DNA of 40,934 bases from Saprospirales bacterium (GTDB taxonomy: Bacteria > Bacteroidota > Bacteroidia > Chitinophagales > Saprospiraceae). Both the position numbers and the translations under genes were made by a program. Location of the stretch: NCBI GenBank assembly GCA_002698985.1, contig PAAY01000038.1, positions 1-40,934 on the forward strand, written 5' to 3'. The notes below the pieces were generated by a model that saw nothing but the letters and a program-made list of their open reading frames with translations, had not been told where the DNA came from and ran no database searches. Below are positions 24,831 to 34,223 of this stretch, piece by piece (within the stretch, counting starts at the first letter, position 1; the number at the start of each line of letters is the position of its first letter).

Positions 24831-27800
24831 ATGATGAAACCGGAAGTTACTAAACCGGCTTTCAGGAGGCTATCTATCATCCTGAGCTTTACGCTTGGAC
24901 TGTTTGTTTCGGCCTTCGGCCAACCAACTCCAACCATCACCGGCGACACAATCGTGTGTCCCAGTGATACGCGTTTCTACGCCACCGACTTCGTGCAGGG
25001 CAACTCCTGGACCTGGGCAACCTCCCCCGGCGGCGTAATCATTCAAAACTTTGGCAACTTCATAGAAGTGAAGTGGACCGGTGGGCCAAATACCAGTCAA
25101 TGGGTTTCGGTCACCGAAACAGATACCAACAACGTCTCTGTTACGGTCCAGAAAACGGTCTTGATCAAAAACACCAACTTGTCTTGCAACGACAATGTCT
25201 ATGTTTCACTGGACCAGTCAGGTCACGCCCTCATCACACCGGATATGCTTCTGGAAGGATCGTACAACACCTATGAAGGCTATACAGTAGTAGTTACCAC
25301 ATCATGGGGCGCCTACCTGGGAGATTTGCTCGATTGCAGCCACATTGGCCTTACCCTCACGGGCAAGGTGATCGTGGATTGCACCGGCAATGCCTGTTGG
25401 GGCAACATCTATGTTGAAGACAAAACTGCACCCAAATGGCAGTGCCCTGCCGATACGGTGGACATTGCCTGTGAAACGGATATTGACAGCCTGCCACACC
25501 CTCCAGTTTTTGACAATTGCGACCAGGATCCGCTTGTATCACTTACTGGCATCACCATTGACAATGACGACATCTGCCAGGGTGTTGACATCGTGCGTTA
25601 TTGGGTGGCTACTGACGAGTACGACAACAAGTCAACCTGTACGGAACACCTGCGGATCCCTGCCGACGGCGGTGTGGTATTTCCGGAAGACAGGTTCTGG
25701 CAGTGCATTGACTATTACAATTACCCCAACATTGTGGAACCAACACCCTACACTGGTGACCTTGAAACCACGGGTTCTGGAATCGTACAAGGTGTGAACG
25801 GGGTCTATTGCCAATACACCGCTGTCCACCAGGATGAAATCCTTGAAAATTGTGGAAACACCTTTAAAATCGTTCGTACCTGGACGGTAATAAACTGGTG
25901 TACCAATGAGATCATAACTGAAGATGGCCTCGGAAATGACAATGAGCAGATCATCAAGCTGATTGACACCATTCCTCCGGTCATGACAGTTGATGACATT
26001 ACCATCAACGCCAACGTCACTGGACCCAACGCCATTTTCTGCGCCTCAACGGGTGAGTTGCCGGCCCCGGTCGTATCAGATGAATGTGGCGAAGTAACCG
26101 TACAGATATTTACGACCGTTGGCGAAGCTATCTACAACAACGGTTACGACGGAAAAGAAGGTGGCAATGTGCCGACCCCCGGTCTGCACATTGGCCAACA
26201 CGATGTGATTTACAAAGCCACGGATGGCTGTGGCAACGTCACCCTCGACACCATTACCGTAACAGTGGCAGACCTTACGCCTCCCACTGCCATTTGCGAC
26301 GAAATAACCACCACCACGCTCGACGTCTTCGGTCATGCGGAAATTTATGCCTCCACCTTTGACGACGGCAGCCACGACAACTGCTGCATCAGCCACTACC
26401 GGGCACGCAGGATGGATGAACCTTTCGCTGATTTTGCCCCGTCGGTGGTTTTCGATTGCGACGATGATGAAGTCCAGGTGGTTGTTAGGATTTATGACTG
26501 TTTCGACAATTACGGCGAATGTATGGTCGTCGTGCACGTTCAGGATAAGATCGCACCTTCCTGCATTGCACCGCCGGATAAAAACATCAATTGCAACGAA
26601 TTGCCTCCGGACATCACCGAGACCTGGATCAAGTCACATGGCGATGCTGCCACTTACGATAACTGTGGCGCCGAATTGGTTGAACTCCCCTACCAGGAAT
26701 CACTCGACGGCTGCGGTGGAGGCACCATCCTACGCCAATGGGTGGCGGTGGACAGTTCCGCAAACATTTCGGGAACCTGCACCCAAACCCTGAATATCAT
26801 TCCTGTGTCGGATTGGATCATCCACTTCCCGCCGAACTTCACCGGTGGCTGTGGAGACAGCCTGGCAGCCGACAGCCTGCACATCGAGAACTTTGGCTGC
26901 GATCAATTCGCCGTGAGTGTGAAGGATCAGTATTTCAGCATATCCAACGATACGGTTTGCTTCAAAATCGTTCGCACCTACAAGGTGATCAACTGGTGTT
27001 ATTACGACCCTTACAAGGATCCTGTCAAGGTGCCGACCGACCCACTGGGTGCGTGGATTGATGAATCCTTCAGCAGCTATCACGGTGCATTTGAATACCA
27101 GCAAATCATCAAGATCCACGATGATACTCCGCCGGTACTCTCCTACCCCTTCACGCAGGAGTTCTGCAGCTATGATTCCCTGTGCGAAACGGGCAATGTG
27201 TATGTACCCGTCATGATCGCTGGCGAATGTTCCGACTATTTCGACATCGTTTACCACCTGGATATCAATGCAGATTTCACCATCGATGAAACCGGTGAAG
27301 GCTTCTATGAGGGCGTTTTGCCCATGGGCCCGCACAAGATCCACTACAGCATACAGGATGGTTGCGGAAATGAATCCGTGATCGACATCGACTTTGCCGT
27401 GGTTGATTGCAAGGCACCGGTTACCATTTGCAAGAACGGCCTGATCGTAGAGATCATGCAAACGGGCATGGTGGAAGTCTGCGCCTCGGCTTTCGACGAC
27501 AAGAGTTTCGACAATTGCAGCGAGCAACTGTACTTCTCCTACTCACAAGACATTGCCGACAGTTGTCACACCTTCTTATGCAGCGATACTTACCAGGAAA
27601 TACCCGTAGAAATATGGGTGACCGATGAGTCCGGTAACCAGGACTATTGTGAAACATTCATTACCATCCAGGACAACCTGTTCCATTGCGACACAAATGT
27701 GCCGCTTTCGGGGGCCGTTGCTACAGAAGCTGACAAAGCCGTTGAAGGGGTTGACATCATGCTCAACAGCCAGAACGGTGACCTGAATGCCGTCACGAAT

Positions 27801-28952
27801 CAAAATGGTCTTTACCAGTTTGCTGCCCTCGAGTCCGGTATCGACTACTCCATCACACCATCGAAAGACGATGACCTGCTTAACGGCGTGTCCACTTTTG
27901 ACCTGGTGCTGATCTCCCGGCACATCCTTGGGGTGACCAAGCTTGATTCGCCCTACAAGATCATTGCTGCCGATGTCAACAACTCTAAGACAGTGACCAC
28001 CCTCGACCTGGTCTTGCTTCGCAAAGCCATCTTGTATGTGAACGATAATTTCCCGAACAACAAATCTTGGCGATTTGTGGACAAAGACTTCGTTTTCCCT
28101 AATCCGGAAAACCCCTGGACTACTGATTTCCCCGAGGTGATCAACCTCAACAACCTGAGCGCTGAAGTCACTGATGCTGATTTCGTCGCAATAAAAGTGG
28201 GCGACGTCAACGGCAACGCCGTCACCAACCTGAACGGAGACGAAGTTGGTGATCGTTCAGCCGGAAGCTGGACCCTGAAAGCTGACAACCAGGCATTTGA
28301 GCCAGGTCAGACGATCAGCCTGCAATTACAGGCAAGCGACGAGGAGAGCGTAGCCGGTTACCAATTGGCCCTCGAATACGATGCTCAATCTCTGGTTTTG
28401 AACGACATCGAAGTTCTGGACGAAGGCAGCTCAGAAAACTTTGCCTTTAACGAAGTGCGGCCCGGACTCATACTGATGAATTGGTACGACAACGGCGCCG
28501 AAGCGCTGAAAACCGCTCTGCCTCGCATCGAATTCGAAGCGCTTGCCGCAGGTCAGTTGAGCACTTCCGTCAGAATTGTTGACGACTTCCTCAGCGCTGA
28601 AGCATACCCCAGGGTGTCCGTTACTGGAGACCTCGAGGTCAAAGCGATAAATCTGGAATTCACACCAGGATCAAGCGAAAGTCTCGAACTGACCAGCTTG
28701 AGGAACATACCAAACCCATTCACCGGTGCAACGAGGTTGCAATTGACAACCCAAACCAGCGGCCTCGTTAGGCTATACATCACCGATTTGGATGGAAAGC
28801 TGGTATGGAGTTTCGAAGAACATCTCGAAAAAGGGTTCCACGAACTCCTGCTGACGGACGATGACCTTCCCGGACAGGGCGTTTACATCTGCCGCATGCT
28901 CACAGAAAGCGGACACGAAACCATCAAACTGGTGAAAGTGTCCCAACCATAA
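24831..28952 (+). CDS. Giant surface protein: HYR-like repeats, dockerin, cohesin-like domain, type IX sorting tail
   Basis: A 1373-residue exported protein. The signal peptide (RRLSIILSFTLGLFVSAFGQ) fits a start at the ATG at 24831 rather than the GTG at 24747. The body is a series of immunoglobulin-like/HYR-like modules separated by D-x-T-x-P boundaries (DKTAPKW, DTIPPVM, DLTPPTA, DKIAPSC, DDTPPVL, DCKAPVT), rich in paired cysteines. Near residue 950 a carboxypeptidase-regulatory-like module (SGAVATEADKAVEGV) leads into a dockerin type I pair: FDLVLISRHILG with DVNNSKTVTTLDLVLLRKAIL, and DADFVAIKVGDVNGNAV. A cohesin-like beta domain (WTLKADNQAFEPGQTISLQL) follows, then a type A sorting domain (NIPNPFTGATRL ... 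GVYICRM). It is likely secreted by the type IX system and anchored at the surface; its binding target is unknown. Confidence 0.85.
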   Translation: MMKPEVTKPAFRRLSIILSFTLGLFVSAFGQPTPTITGDTIVCPSDTRFYATDFVQGNSWTWATSPGGVIIQNFGNFIEVKWTGGPNTSQWVSVTETDTNNVSVTVQKTVLIKNTNLSCNDNVYVSLDQSGHALITPDMLLEGSYNTYEGYTVVVTTSWGAYLGDLLDCSHIGLTLTGKVIVDCTGNACWGNIYVEDKTAPKWQCPADTVDIACETDIDSLPHPPVFDNCDQDPLVSLTGITIDNDDICQGVDIVRYWVATDEYDNKSTCTEHLRIPADGGVVFPEDRFWQCIDYYNYPNIVEPTPYTGDLETTGSGIVQGVNGVYCQYTAVHQDEILENCGNTFKIVRTWTVINWCTNEIITEDGLGNDNEQIIKLIDTIPPVMTVDDITINANVTGPNAIFCASTGELPAPVVSDECGEVTVQIFTTVGEAIYNNGYDGKEGGNVPTPGLHIGQHDVIYKATDGCGNVTLDTITVTVADLTPPTAICDEITTTTLDVFGHAEIYASTFDDGSHDNCCISHYRARRMDEPFADFAPSVVFDCDDDEVQVVVRIYDCFDNYGECMVVVHVQDKIAPSCIAPPDKNINCNELPPDITETWIKSHGDAATYDNCGAELVELPYQESLDGCGGGTILRQWVAVDSSANISGTCTQTLNIIPVSDWIIHFPPNFTGGCGDSLAADSLHIENFGCDQFAVSVKDQYFSISNDTVCFKIVRTYKVINWCYYDPYKDPVKVPTDPLGAWIDESFSSYHGAFEYQQIIKIHDDTPPVLSYPFTQEFCSYDSLCETGNVYVPVMIAGECSDYFDIVYHLDINADFTIDETGEGFYEGVLPMGPHKIHYSIQDGCGNESVIDIDFAVVDCKAPVTICKNGLIVEIMQTGMVEVCASAFDDKSFDNCSEQLYFSYSQDIADSCHTFLCSDTYQEIPVEIWVTDESGNQDYCETFITIQDNLFHCDTNVPLSGAVATEADKAVEGVDIMLNSQNGDLNAVTNQNGLYQFAALESGIDYSITPSKDDDLLNGVSTFDLVLISRHILGVTKLDSPYKIIAADVNNSKTVTTLDLVLLRKAILYVNDNFPNNKSWRFVDKDFVFPNPENPWTTDFPEVINLNNLSAEVTDADFVAIKVGDVNGNAVTNLNGDEVGDRSAGSWTLKADNQAFEPGQTISLQLQASDEESVAGYQLALEYDAQSLVLNDIEVLDEGSSENFAFNEVRPGLILMNWYDNGAEALKTALPRIEFEALAAGQLSTSVRIVDDFLSAEAYPRVSVTGDLEVKAINLEFTPGSSESLELTSLRNIPNPFTGATRLQLTTQTSGLVRLYITDLDGKLVWSFEEHLEKGFHELLLTDDDLPGQGVYICRMLTESGHETIKLVKVSQP

Positions 28953-28996
28953 GACAACAACGCAAACAGGATAGATAGATTTGGAGTAAAGTTTGG

Positions 28997-29028
28997 GCTG
29001 CCCCTCTGTATGGAGGGGTGGCTTTTTT
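28997..29028 (+). terminator. Terminator of the dockerin-protein gene
   Basis: GCTGCCCCTC (28997-29006), loop TGTATG, GAGGGGTGGC (29013-29022), then six T. The ten-pair stem has two G-T wobbles. Confidence 0.85.
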
Positions 29029-29072
29029 GTTTAGAGGGGTTTAGAAAGGTTGAGAGAAGTTTAGAGAGGTTG
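29029..29072 (+). repeat. Four-copy 10-bp intergenic repeat (GTTTAGAGAG type)
   Basis: GTTTAGAGGG, GTTTAGAAAG, GTTGAGAGAA and GTTTAGAGAG follow one another in exact 10-base register from 29029, then GTTG. The array starts at the very end of the terminator T-run. Confidence 0.8.
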
Positions 29073-29197
29073 CCGGTTCATACTTAGTGTCACCATTTTT
29101 TTACCAGAGGTGAACAGGCTAGAGACGGAAATAGACTGGAGAACTTTGGACCATTCCATCAAAGGGAATCTATCTTGGCAGCCAAAATTGTTGCCGG

Positions 29198-31264
29198 ATG
29201 CAAAACCGCTTATCATTCATCCTCTTGTCGCTGCTTTTCGGAAATACGTTGCTCCTTTCGCAAAACCAAGGGCAGGACACCCTACTGGCCAAAAGCCTTG
29301 GTGAGGTTGTCGTCTCAGCGCTGCGGCTGCCCGAAAATCCATTTCTGGCACCATCAGCACTTTCATTGGCCGACAGCACCATTCTGAAACACACTTCACA
29401 GGGTCTGGCACTGAATGAAGCACTTTCCGCTCTGCCGGGAGTTTTTGTTCAGAACAGCGAGAATTTTGCCCAGGATCTGCGGATTTCGGTGCGGGGCTTC
29501 GGAGCCCGGTCGGCATTCGGCATCCGGGGTGTGAAGATATTTTCCGACGGCATTCCAGAAAGCACACCTGACGGCCAAAGCCAGGTTGACAACCTAGACC
29601 CAAGCTCGGTGCAATCCCTCGAATTGCTGCGTTCTTCAGCAGGTTCATTGTATGGCAATGCCAGCGGAGGGGTCTTGAACATTACCACCCTCAACTTCAA
29701 CCCAGGAAAGGAAGCCAGTGCAGCGCTGACCGCCGGCTCTTACGGTTTCAAAAAATACAGCCTTTCGCTGCGCAATGGCTCCGCAGGCAAGCTGGCATGG
29801 CACTTCAGGGCATCCCATACCAGGCTGAACGGCTTCCGGGAACATTCCAAAATGGAGCAATGGAACCTCAACTCCGGTCTGAAGTACGATTTCTCAAATA
29901 GCCTTTCGCTGCGCCTGCTGGCAAACTATGTCAACAGCCCGGTGGCAGAAGATCCCGGATCAATCACACTGGAGCAAAGCAGGGCTGACCGGGCTTCGGC
30001 TTATGTCAACAACATCGAATACGACGCAGGCGAAACAGTGGAGCAAGGCCGGGTGGCTGCCATTTTGAAAAAGAAGTTCAATGCCGGCCAACAACTCGAA
30101 TTGAAATCATACCTCACATTGCGGGATTTTGAGAACAAGTTGCCCTTTCAAAATGGCGGTGCAGTCAAATTGGACAGGAGTCACTACGGGTTCAGCCTCG
30201 GTTACCTGGTTCGTAAAAGCATTGCAGGGCTTCCCTTTACCGGATACACAGGAGCAGAAATCAATGTACAGAAAGATGACCGGCAGCGTTTCAACAACCT
30301 GAATGGGATCAGGGGAAACACTACGCTCAGCCAATTGGAAAAATTCAACGAATCCGGCCTTTTTACAACCTGGAAAGTGCAGCCTGCCGATCCATTGTCG
30401 GTCAGGGTTTCCTTGCGATACAGCGCAGTCAGCATCGAAGCATCGGATAAGTATCTGGCAGATGGTGATGATTCAGGTGACAAGGAATTCAACCGGTTGG
30501 TTCCGGCAATCAATGCCAGTTGGCAACTCAGCAAAGAGTTCAGCCTGTTTGGCGGCTACACCACGAGTTTTGAAACGCCAACCCTCAACGAACTTAGCAA
30601 CAATCCACTGCTCACCGGTGGCTTCAACCCGGAATTGAAGCCTCAAAGCGCAGAAACATTTGAATTCGGCCTTCGCACCAGGAATGCAACCAAAAAGGCG
30701 TACGGTGAAATCAACATATTCCACATCAGGCTCGAAAATGAAGTGGTACCCTTTGAACTGGAGCAATTTCCAGGCAGGACATTTTACCGGAACAGCGGTA
30801 AATCCAGCCGGTCGGGAATTGAGCTGAGCTTTGCTTCGCAATTCTCGAAATCACTTCGATGGCTGGTCAACTACACCTACAATGACTTCAAGTACAAAGA
30901 CTACCGTCCACAAGCCAAAGATTTTTCAGGTAACAGGCAGCCGGGAGTGCCCATGCACCTGCTATGGTCCTCCTTGTTTTACGAAAATGAGAATGGCCTC
31001 ACAGGTCAGTTTCAGATGCAATACACCGGAAGCCTTTTTGCTGACGACGCCAATACCACGAAAATCAATCCCTACCTGGTGGTAAACACCAGAATTGGCT
31101 ACCGCTTCGATTTATCCAAAACTTCAATCCACATCGTAGGTGGAGTCAACAACATTCTTGACAGCCACTATTTCTCAAATGTGCGAATCAATTCCTTTGG
31201 AGGGAGGTATTACGAGCCGGCACCAGGCCGCAACTGGTTTGTAAGAATAAAATTCTCGTTTTAG
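29198..31264 (+). CDS. TonB-dependent outer-membrane receptor
   Basis: A 688-residue outer-membrane protein that takes up a ligand using energy from TonB. A signal peptide (RLSFILLSLLFGNTLLLSQNQ) is followed by a TonB-box-like LGEVVVSALR, the plug domain (LNEALSALPGVFVQNSENFAQDLRISVRGFGARS ... SAGSLYGNASGGVLNITT, about residues 70-165) and a 22-strand-type barrel ending in the aromatic IKFSF. The plug motif VRGFGARS and the barrel segment GGYTTSFETPTLNELSNNP are typical of siderophore- or vitamin-type receptors. No SusD partner, carboxypeptidase-regulatory N-extension or biosynthesis gene is near, so the ligand is unknown. Confidence 0.92.
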   Translation: MQNRLSFILLSLLFGNTLLLSQNQGQDTLLAKSLGEVVVSALRLPENPFLAPSALSLADSTILKHTSQGLALNEALSALPGVFVQNSENFAQDLRISVRGFGARSAFGIRGVKIFSDGIPESTPDGQSQVDNLDPSSVQSLELLRSSAGSLYGNASGGVLNITTLNFNPGKEASAALTAGSYGFKKYSLSLRNGSAGKLAWHFRASHTRLNGFREHSKMEQWNLNSGLKYDFSNSLSLRLLANYVNSPVAEDPGSITLEQSRADRASAYVNNIEYDAGETVEQGRVAAILKKKFNAGQQLELKSYLTLRDFENKLPFQNGGAVKLDRSHYGFSLGYLVRKSIAGLPFTGYTGAEINVQKDDRQRFNNLNGIRGNTTLSQLEKFNESGLFTTWKVQPADPLSVRVSLRYSAVSIEASDKYLADGDDSGDKEFNRLVPAINASWQLSKEFSLFGGYTTSFETPTLNELSNNPLLTGGFNPELKPQSAETFEFGLRTRNATKKAYGEINIFHIRLENEVVPFELEQFPGRTFYRNSGKSSRSGIELSFASQFSKSLRWLVNYTYNDFKYKDYRPQAKDFSGNRQPGVPMHLLWSSLFYENENGLTGQFQMQYTGSLFADDANTTKINPYLVVNTRIGYRFDLSKTSIHIVGGVNNILDSHYFSNVRINSFGGRYYEPAPGRNWFVRIKFSF

Positions 31265-31599
31265 AAATGCTGCTCGCTTTTTCAAAACATAGCCTTGAAA
31301 ACGTGCAATTTATATTCGTAAAAATGGAGTCATATTGGATTGTGCACTGATAAAGAGGCCCTCCATCCGGCCCGGTTTTTGAAAAATGTGTCCAGATCGG
31401 CGCAGATTTTACCATTCTGTGCGTGTAAGAATTTATCCAAAACGAAACCTGCCCCCTGAAGCATGCACCCGGCATGCTGGAAAAAAAATCCTTCAAAATT
31501 TTCCCGTCAGTAAGAAACGCTGAATGCCCCCGATGAATTAACGGCTGTGCATGGCACCCCCACCGTGAGTACAGCCGCATCCATGAACTAATCCAAAAA
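31265..31599. other. Spacer without a gene between the TonB receptor and the transglycosylase
   Basis: 335 bases with no supportable gene. A short dyad AGCATGC (31460-31466)/GCATGCT (31472-31478) is present, but no T-run follows on either strand, so it is not a terminator. Nothing else was recognised. Confidence 0.5.
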
Positions 31600-32724
31600 A
31601 TGATGAAACAACTATGGACGCAACTCACACAGGGTATTCTATTGGCATTATGCCTGATTCTTCCGGCGGCTCACCTCCAGGCTTCGAATGCAATTGATGA
31701 TGCAAGCATCACCGCCCGCCTGAAAAACATGAGCCAGATCATCTCAACTGACTTTTCCACCAGAGCCAAGGGCTATGTCAAAGGTTACCTCTACCACAGG
31801 GATGACACCGAGAAACTGCTGGGTAAGACAGCCCAGTATTTCCCGATTTTTGAATTTTTCCTCGACAATTACAACCTGCCTGAAGAGCTCAAATACCTGC
31901 CCATCATTGAATCCCGGTTGAGGCCTTTTGTGTATTCCACTGCCGGTGCTGGTGGCATGTGGCAATTTACTACCCCAACTGCAAGGCATGTTGGGCTAAA
32001 AGTGAATCGTTACCTGGATGAAAGGCGAGACCCTCATAAATCAACCAAAGCAGCCCTGAAATACCTTGCCTATCTGTACGAACAGTTTGACAGTTGGGAG
32101 TTTGCCCTTGCAGCTTACAATTGTGGGGAAGGCCGTGTACGAAAGGCCATGGCGAGAGCGGGAAGCCGGGAATTCAAGAAGGTGCTGCCCTATTTGCCGA
32201 AGGAAACTCAACTGTACATCCCTAAATTTCTGGCCGGCCAGTACATCTGCCGGTACTACATGGAACACGGGCTGATGCCTCAGTTGCCGACAGCTGATTT
32301 CTTGCACACGCAAACCGTCATGGTTTACAAGTCGTACAGCATGTTCAAGATTTCAAATGTGACTGGAGTAGCGCTAAAAACCCTCAAGGTGCTAAATCCT
32401 GCCTATTACGACAATTACATCCCAGCAAGCCAAACGGGCAACTACCTGACGGTACCTCAACGGTCATTTGCCTTGCTCATAGAGTATGTCAGCGAAAGAG
32501 AGGGCTGGAAGCCTTTCAGCAACCACCAAAAATCCGGCTATTACGCCACAAAGTGGGTGGTTGGTAAAGGAGACACACTGGACAAACTGGCTGCACTTTG
32601 CGGAGCGACAAAATATCAGATCATGAAATGGAACAACCTGCGCACTTCTGAATTGTACAACGGGCAAATTCTGCACTTGTACTATGCTGTACCCAGCGTA
32701 CACACGCCTGGCCCCAAGGCCTGA
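31600..32724 (+). CDS. Lytic transglycosylase (MltD/Slt type) with LysM-like C-terminus
   Basis: A 374-residue exported peptidoglycan enzyme that cleaves the glycan strand to 1,6-anhydromuropeptides. A signal peptide (GILLALCLILPAAHLQAS) precedes the SLT domain at about 75-240: ELKYLPIIESRLRPFVYS contains the catalytic Glu, followed by GAGGMWQFTTPTARHVGL and FALAAYNCGEGRVRKAM. Behind it are a stretch resembling a decayed LysM (SMFKISNVTGVALKTLKVLNP) and a clearer C-terminal LysM (WVVGKGDTLDKLAALCGATKYQIMKWNNL). Bacteroidota MltD-like proteins have this order. It is monocistronic and ends in a strong shared terminator. Confidence 0.92.
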   Translation: MMKQLWTQLTQGILLALCLILPAAHLQASNAIDDASITARLKNMSQIISTDFSTRAKGYVKGYLYHRDDTEKLLGKTAQYFPIFEFFLDNYNLPEELKYLPIIESRLRPFVYSTAGAGGMWQFTTPTARHVGLKVNRYLDERRDPHKSTKAALKYLAYLYEQFDSWEFALAAYNCGEGRVRKAMARAGSREFKKVLPYLPKETQLYIPKFLAGQYICRYYMEHGLMPQLPTADFLHTQTVMVYKSYSMFKISNVTGVALKTLKVLNPAYYDNYIPASQTGNYLTVPQRSFALLIEYVSEREGWKPFSNHQKSGYYATKWVVGKGDTLDKLAALCGATKYQIMKWNNLRTSELYNGQILHLYYAVPSVHTPGPKA

Positions 32725-32762
32725 AATGACGGCTGTTAATAGATTTGATCCCATGAACAAAC

Positions 32763-32800
32763 AAGCCGCTTCCGGTTTCCCGGAAGCGGCTTGGCTTTTT
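32763..32800. terminator. Bidirectional terminator between the transglycosylase and glutamine synthetase
   Basis: AAGCCGCTTCCGG (32763-32775), loop TTTC, CCGGAAGCGGCTT (32780-32792), a perfect 13-pair stem, followed by GGCTTTTT on the plus strand. The convergent arrangement suggests use by both genes. Confidence 0.9.
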
Positions 32801-32814
32801 ATATCAGAAGAGGA

Positions 32815-33882
32815 TTAGTTATCCTTTGCAGCCTCTTTGCCTTTCTTCACCTTCTCAGCCTTGCCATTGTTTTTGGCATGCACTTCGAAAGCGTGGCCCA
32901 GGGTCTTCATGATCCTTGCAATGATGCGGTAAGGATCAGCGTGAGAGGCAGGACGACGGTCTTCGAGATACCCTTTCCAATCCTGTGCGGTAGCTACCGG
33001 CACACGGATGGATGCTCCTCTGTCACTAATTCCCCATGAGAACTTATCAATGGCCTGCGTTTCGTGCAAACCGGTGAGGCGAAGTTCGTTGTCGGAACCA
33101 TAGACTTCGATGTGCTCTTTGTGGTAGAGAGCGAGCTTCTCAAAGATGGCTTCAAACATTTCTTTGCTTCCCTCTTCCCTCATCTCGTGGGTGGAGAAGT
33201 TGGTATGGAGACCTGAGCCGTTCCAGTCGCCTTGCAAGGGTTTAGGGTGAAATTCAACTTTCACATTGTATTTCTCAGCAACACGATGCAGCAGGTAACG
33301 GGCTACCCAGAGATCATCCGCAGCACGCTTTCCTTTTCCGAAAATCTGGAATTCCCATTGACCAAGCAATACTTCTGCGTTGATACCAGTGATGTTCAAA
33401 CCTGCATCGAGGCATAGATCAAAGTGTTCTTCCACAATTTCACGACCTGAGCAGTTGTCCACACCAACGGAACAATAGTATGGTCCCTGTGGACGCGGAT
33501 ACCCTTTGGTTGGAAAGCCGAGCGGAATACCATCGTGTGTAAGTACATATTCCTGTTCAAAGCCAAACCAGTAGTCTTCATCATCCGGAAAAGTGGAACG
33601 GAAGTTCGTCTCGTGTGGGGTGCCATCTGGATTGTACACCTCACACATCACCAGGAAGGCTGATTTCCGGGCCGGATCAGGATAAACTGAAACCGGTTTC
33701 AGAATGCAATCGGAGTACCTGCCTTCTGCCTGCATTGTGGAACTGCCGTCATAAGCCCACAGAGGAAGTGATTTAATATCGCCATGGAAAAAATCCATGT
33801 CAAGCACTTTGGTTTTACTGCGCAGGTTGGGCTCGGGCTTGTAGCCGTCAAGCCAGATGTACTCGAATTTGAATTTTGCCAT
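32815..33882 (-). CDS. Glutamine synthetase, type II (eukaryotic-type GSII)
   Basis: A 355-residue cytoplasmic ligase that makes glutamine from glutamate, ammonia and ATP. The beta-grasp part (EYIWLDGY ... LPLWAYDGSST) and the catalytic domain are complete: YWFGFEQEYVL with the metal-binding glutamates, NAEVLLGQWEFQIF, FHPKPLQGDWNGSGLHTNFST and LTGLHETQAIDKFSWGISDRGASIRVP. Length and motifs are of the GSII class found in eukaryotes and some bacteria, not GSI or GSIII. The last 20 residues are a lysine-rich tail. A large palindrome lies about 75-110 bases upstream of the start, downstream of a TAACTTTG box, so it may be in the mRNA leader. No PII or amt gene is nearby. Confidence 0.95.
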   Translation of the reverse strand: MAKFKFEYIWLDGYKPEPNLRSKTKVLDMDFFHGDIKSLPLWAYDGSSTMQAEGRYSDCILKPVSVYPDPARKSAFLVMCEVYNPDGTPHETNFRSTFPDDEDYWFGFEQEYVLTHDGIPLGFPTKGYPRPQGPYYCSVGVDNCSGREIVEEHFDLCLDAGLNITGINAEVLLGQWEFQIFGKGKRAADDLWVARYLLHRVAEKYNVKVEFHPKPLQGDWNGSGLHTNFSTHEMREEGSKEMFEAIFEKLALYHKEHIEVYGSDNELRLTGLHETQAIDKFSWGISDRGASIRVPVATAQDWKGYLEDRRPASHADPYRIIARIMKTLGHAFEVHAKNNGKAEKVKKGKEAAKDN

Positions 33883-33955
33883 CGTTGAGGAAGTTTTAAA
33901 AGATTGAAAGTGAATGCCTTAAAAATAAAGTGCCAAATTACGTGCCCTTAAAAGC

Positions 33956-33994
33956 GAAAAGCGGTCAGGTGAGTTACTCACCAGACCGCTTTTC
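33956..33994. promoter_or_regulatory. 39-base near-perfect palindrome in the putative glutamine synthetase leader
   Basis: GAAAAGCGGTC (33956-33966), one base, GGTGAGT (33968-33974), one central base, ACTCACC (33976-33982), one base, GACCGCTTTTC (33984-33994). Only the A/A pair at 33967/33983 breaks symmetry. Both strands carry T-rich sequence behind it, so in either direction it has the form of an intrinsic terminator. Confidence 0.8.
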
Positions 33995-34041
33995 TATACA
34001 TTAAGGTTCAGTACGTTTTAACACGGTTGAAATTGTTTGTG

Positions 34042-34049
34042 CAAAGTTA
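34042..34049 (-). promoter_or_regulatory. -7 box (TAACTTTG) for glutamine synthetase
   Basis: On the minus strand TAACTTTG matches TAnnTTTG 159 bases before the ATG. It would give a leader of about 150 bases including the palindrome. No clear -33 TTG. Confidence 0.4.
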
Positions 34050-34157
34050 TAGAAGATGGTCCGGCTTTTAAAAACATGAAAACTCTTTGGTATCTATGGC
34101 CCTGGAAGAAAAAAAAGCCACCAGAACATCATTCTAAAATATTTGCATAGCTTGAAA

Positions 34158-34165
34158 TAAATTTG
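34158..34165 (+). promoter_or_regulatory. -7 box (TAAATTTG) for the HhH-barrel gene
   Basis: An exact TAnnTTTG match ending five bases before the ATG at 34170, which is too close for that ATG to be used; it favours the start at 34224. Confidence 0.4.
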
Positions 34166-34223
34166 GACGATGGCAATCAGACCAAATTATCTGTGCATTG
34201 AAGGAGGAGGCAATTTTGAGCCA

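Larger units (their letters stand above)
33883..34223. other. Divergent spacer between glutamine synthetase and the HhH-barrel gene
   Basis: 341 bases without a gene if the downstream start is placed at 34224. It contains the palindrome at 33956-33994 and two TAnnTTTG boxes, one for each direction, listed separately. Confidence 0.55.

Noticed and set aside
31460-31478. Terminator behind the TonB receptor gene
   Set aside because: The AGCATGC/GCATGCT dyad has no T-run on either strand and lies about 195 bases past the stop.
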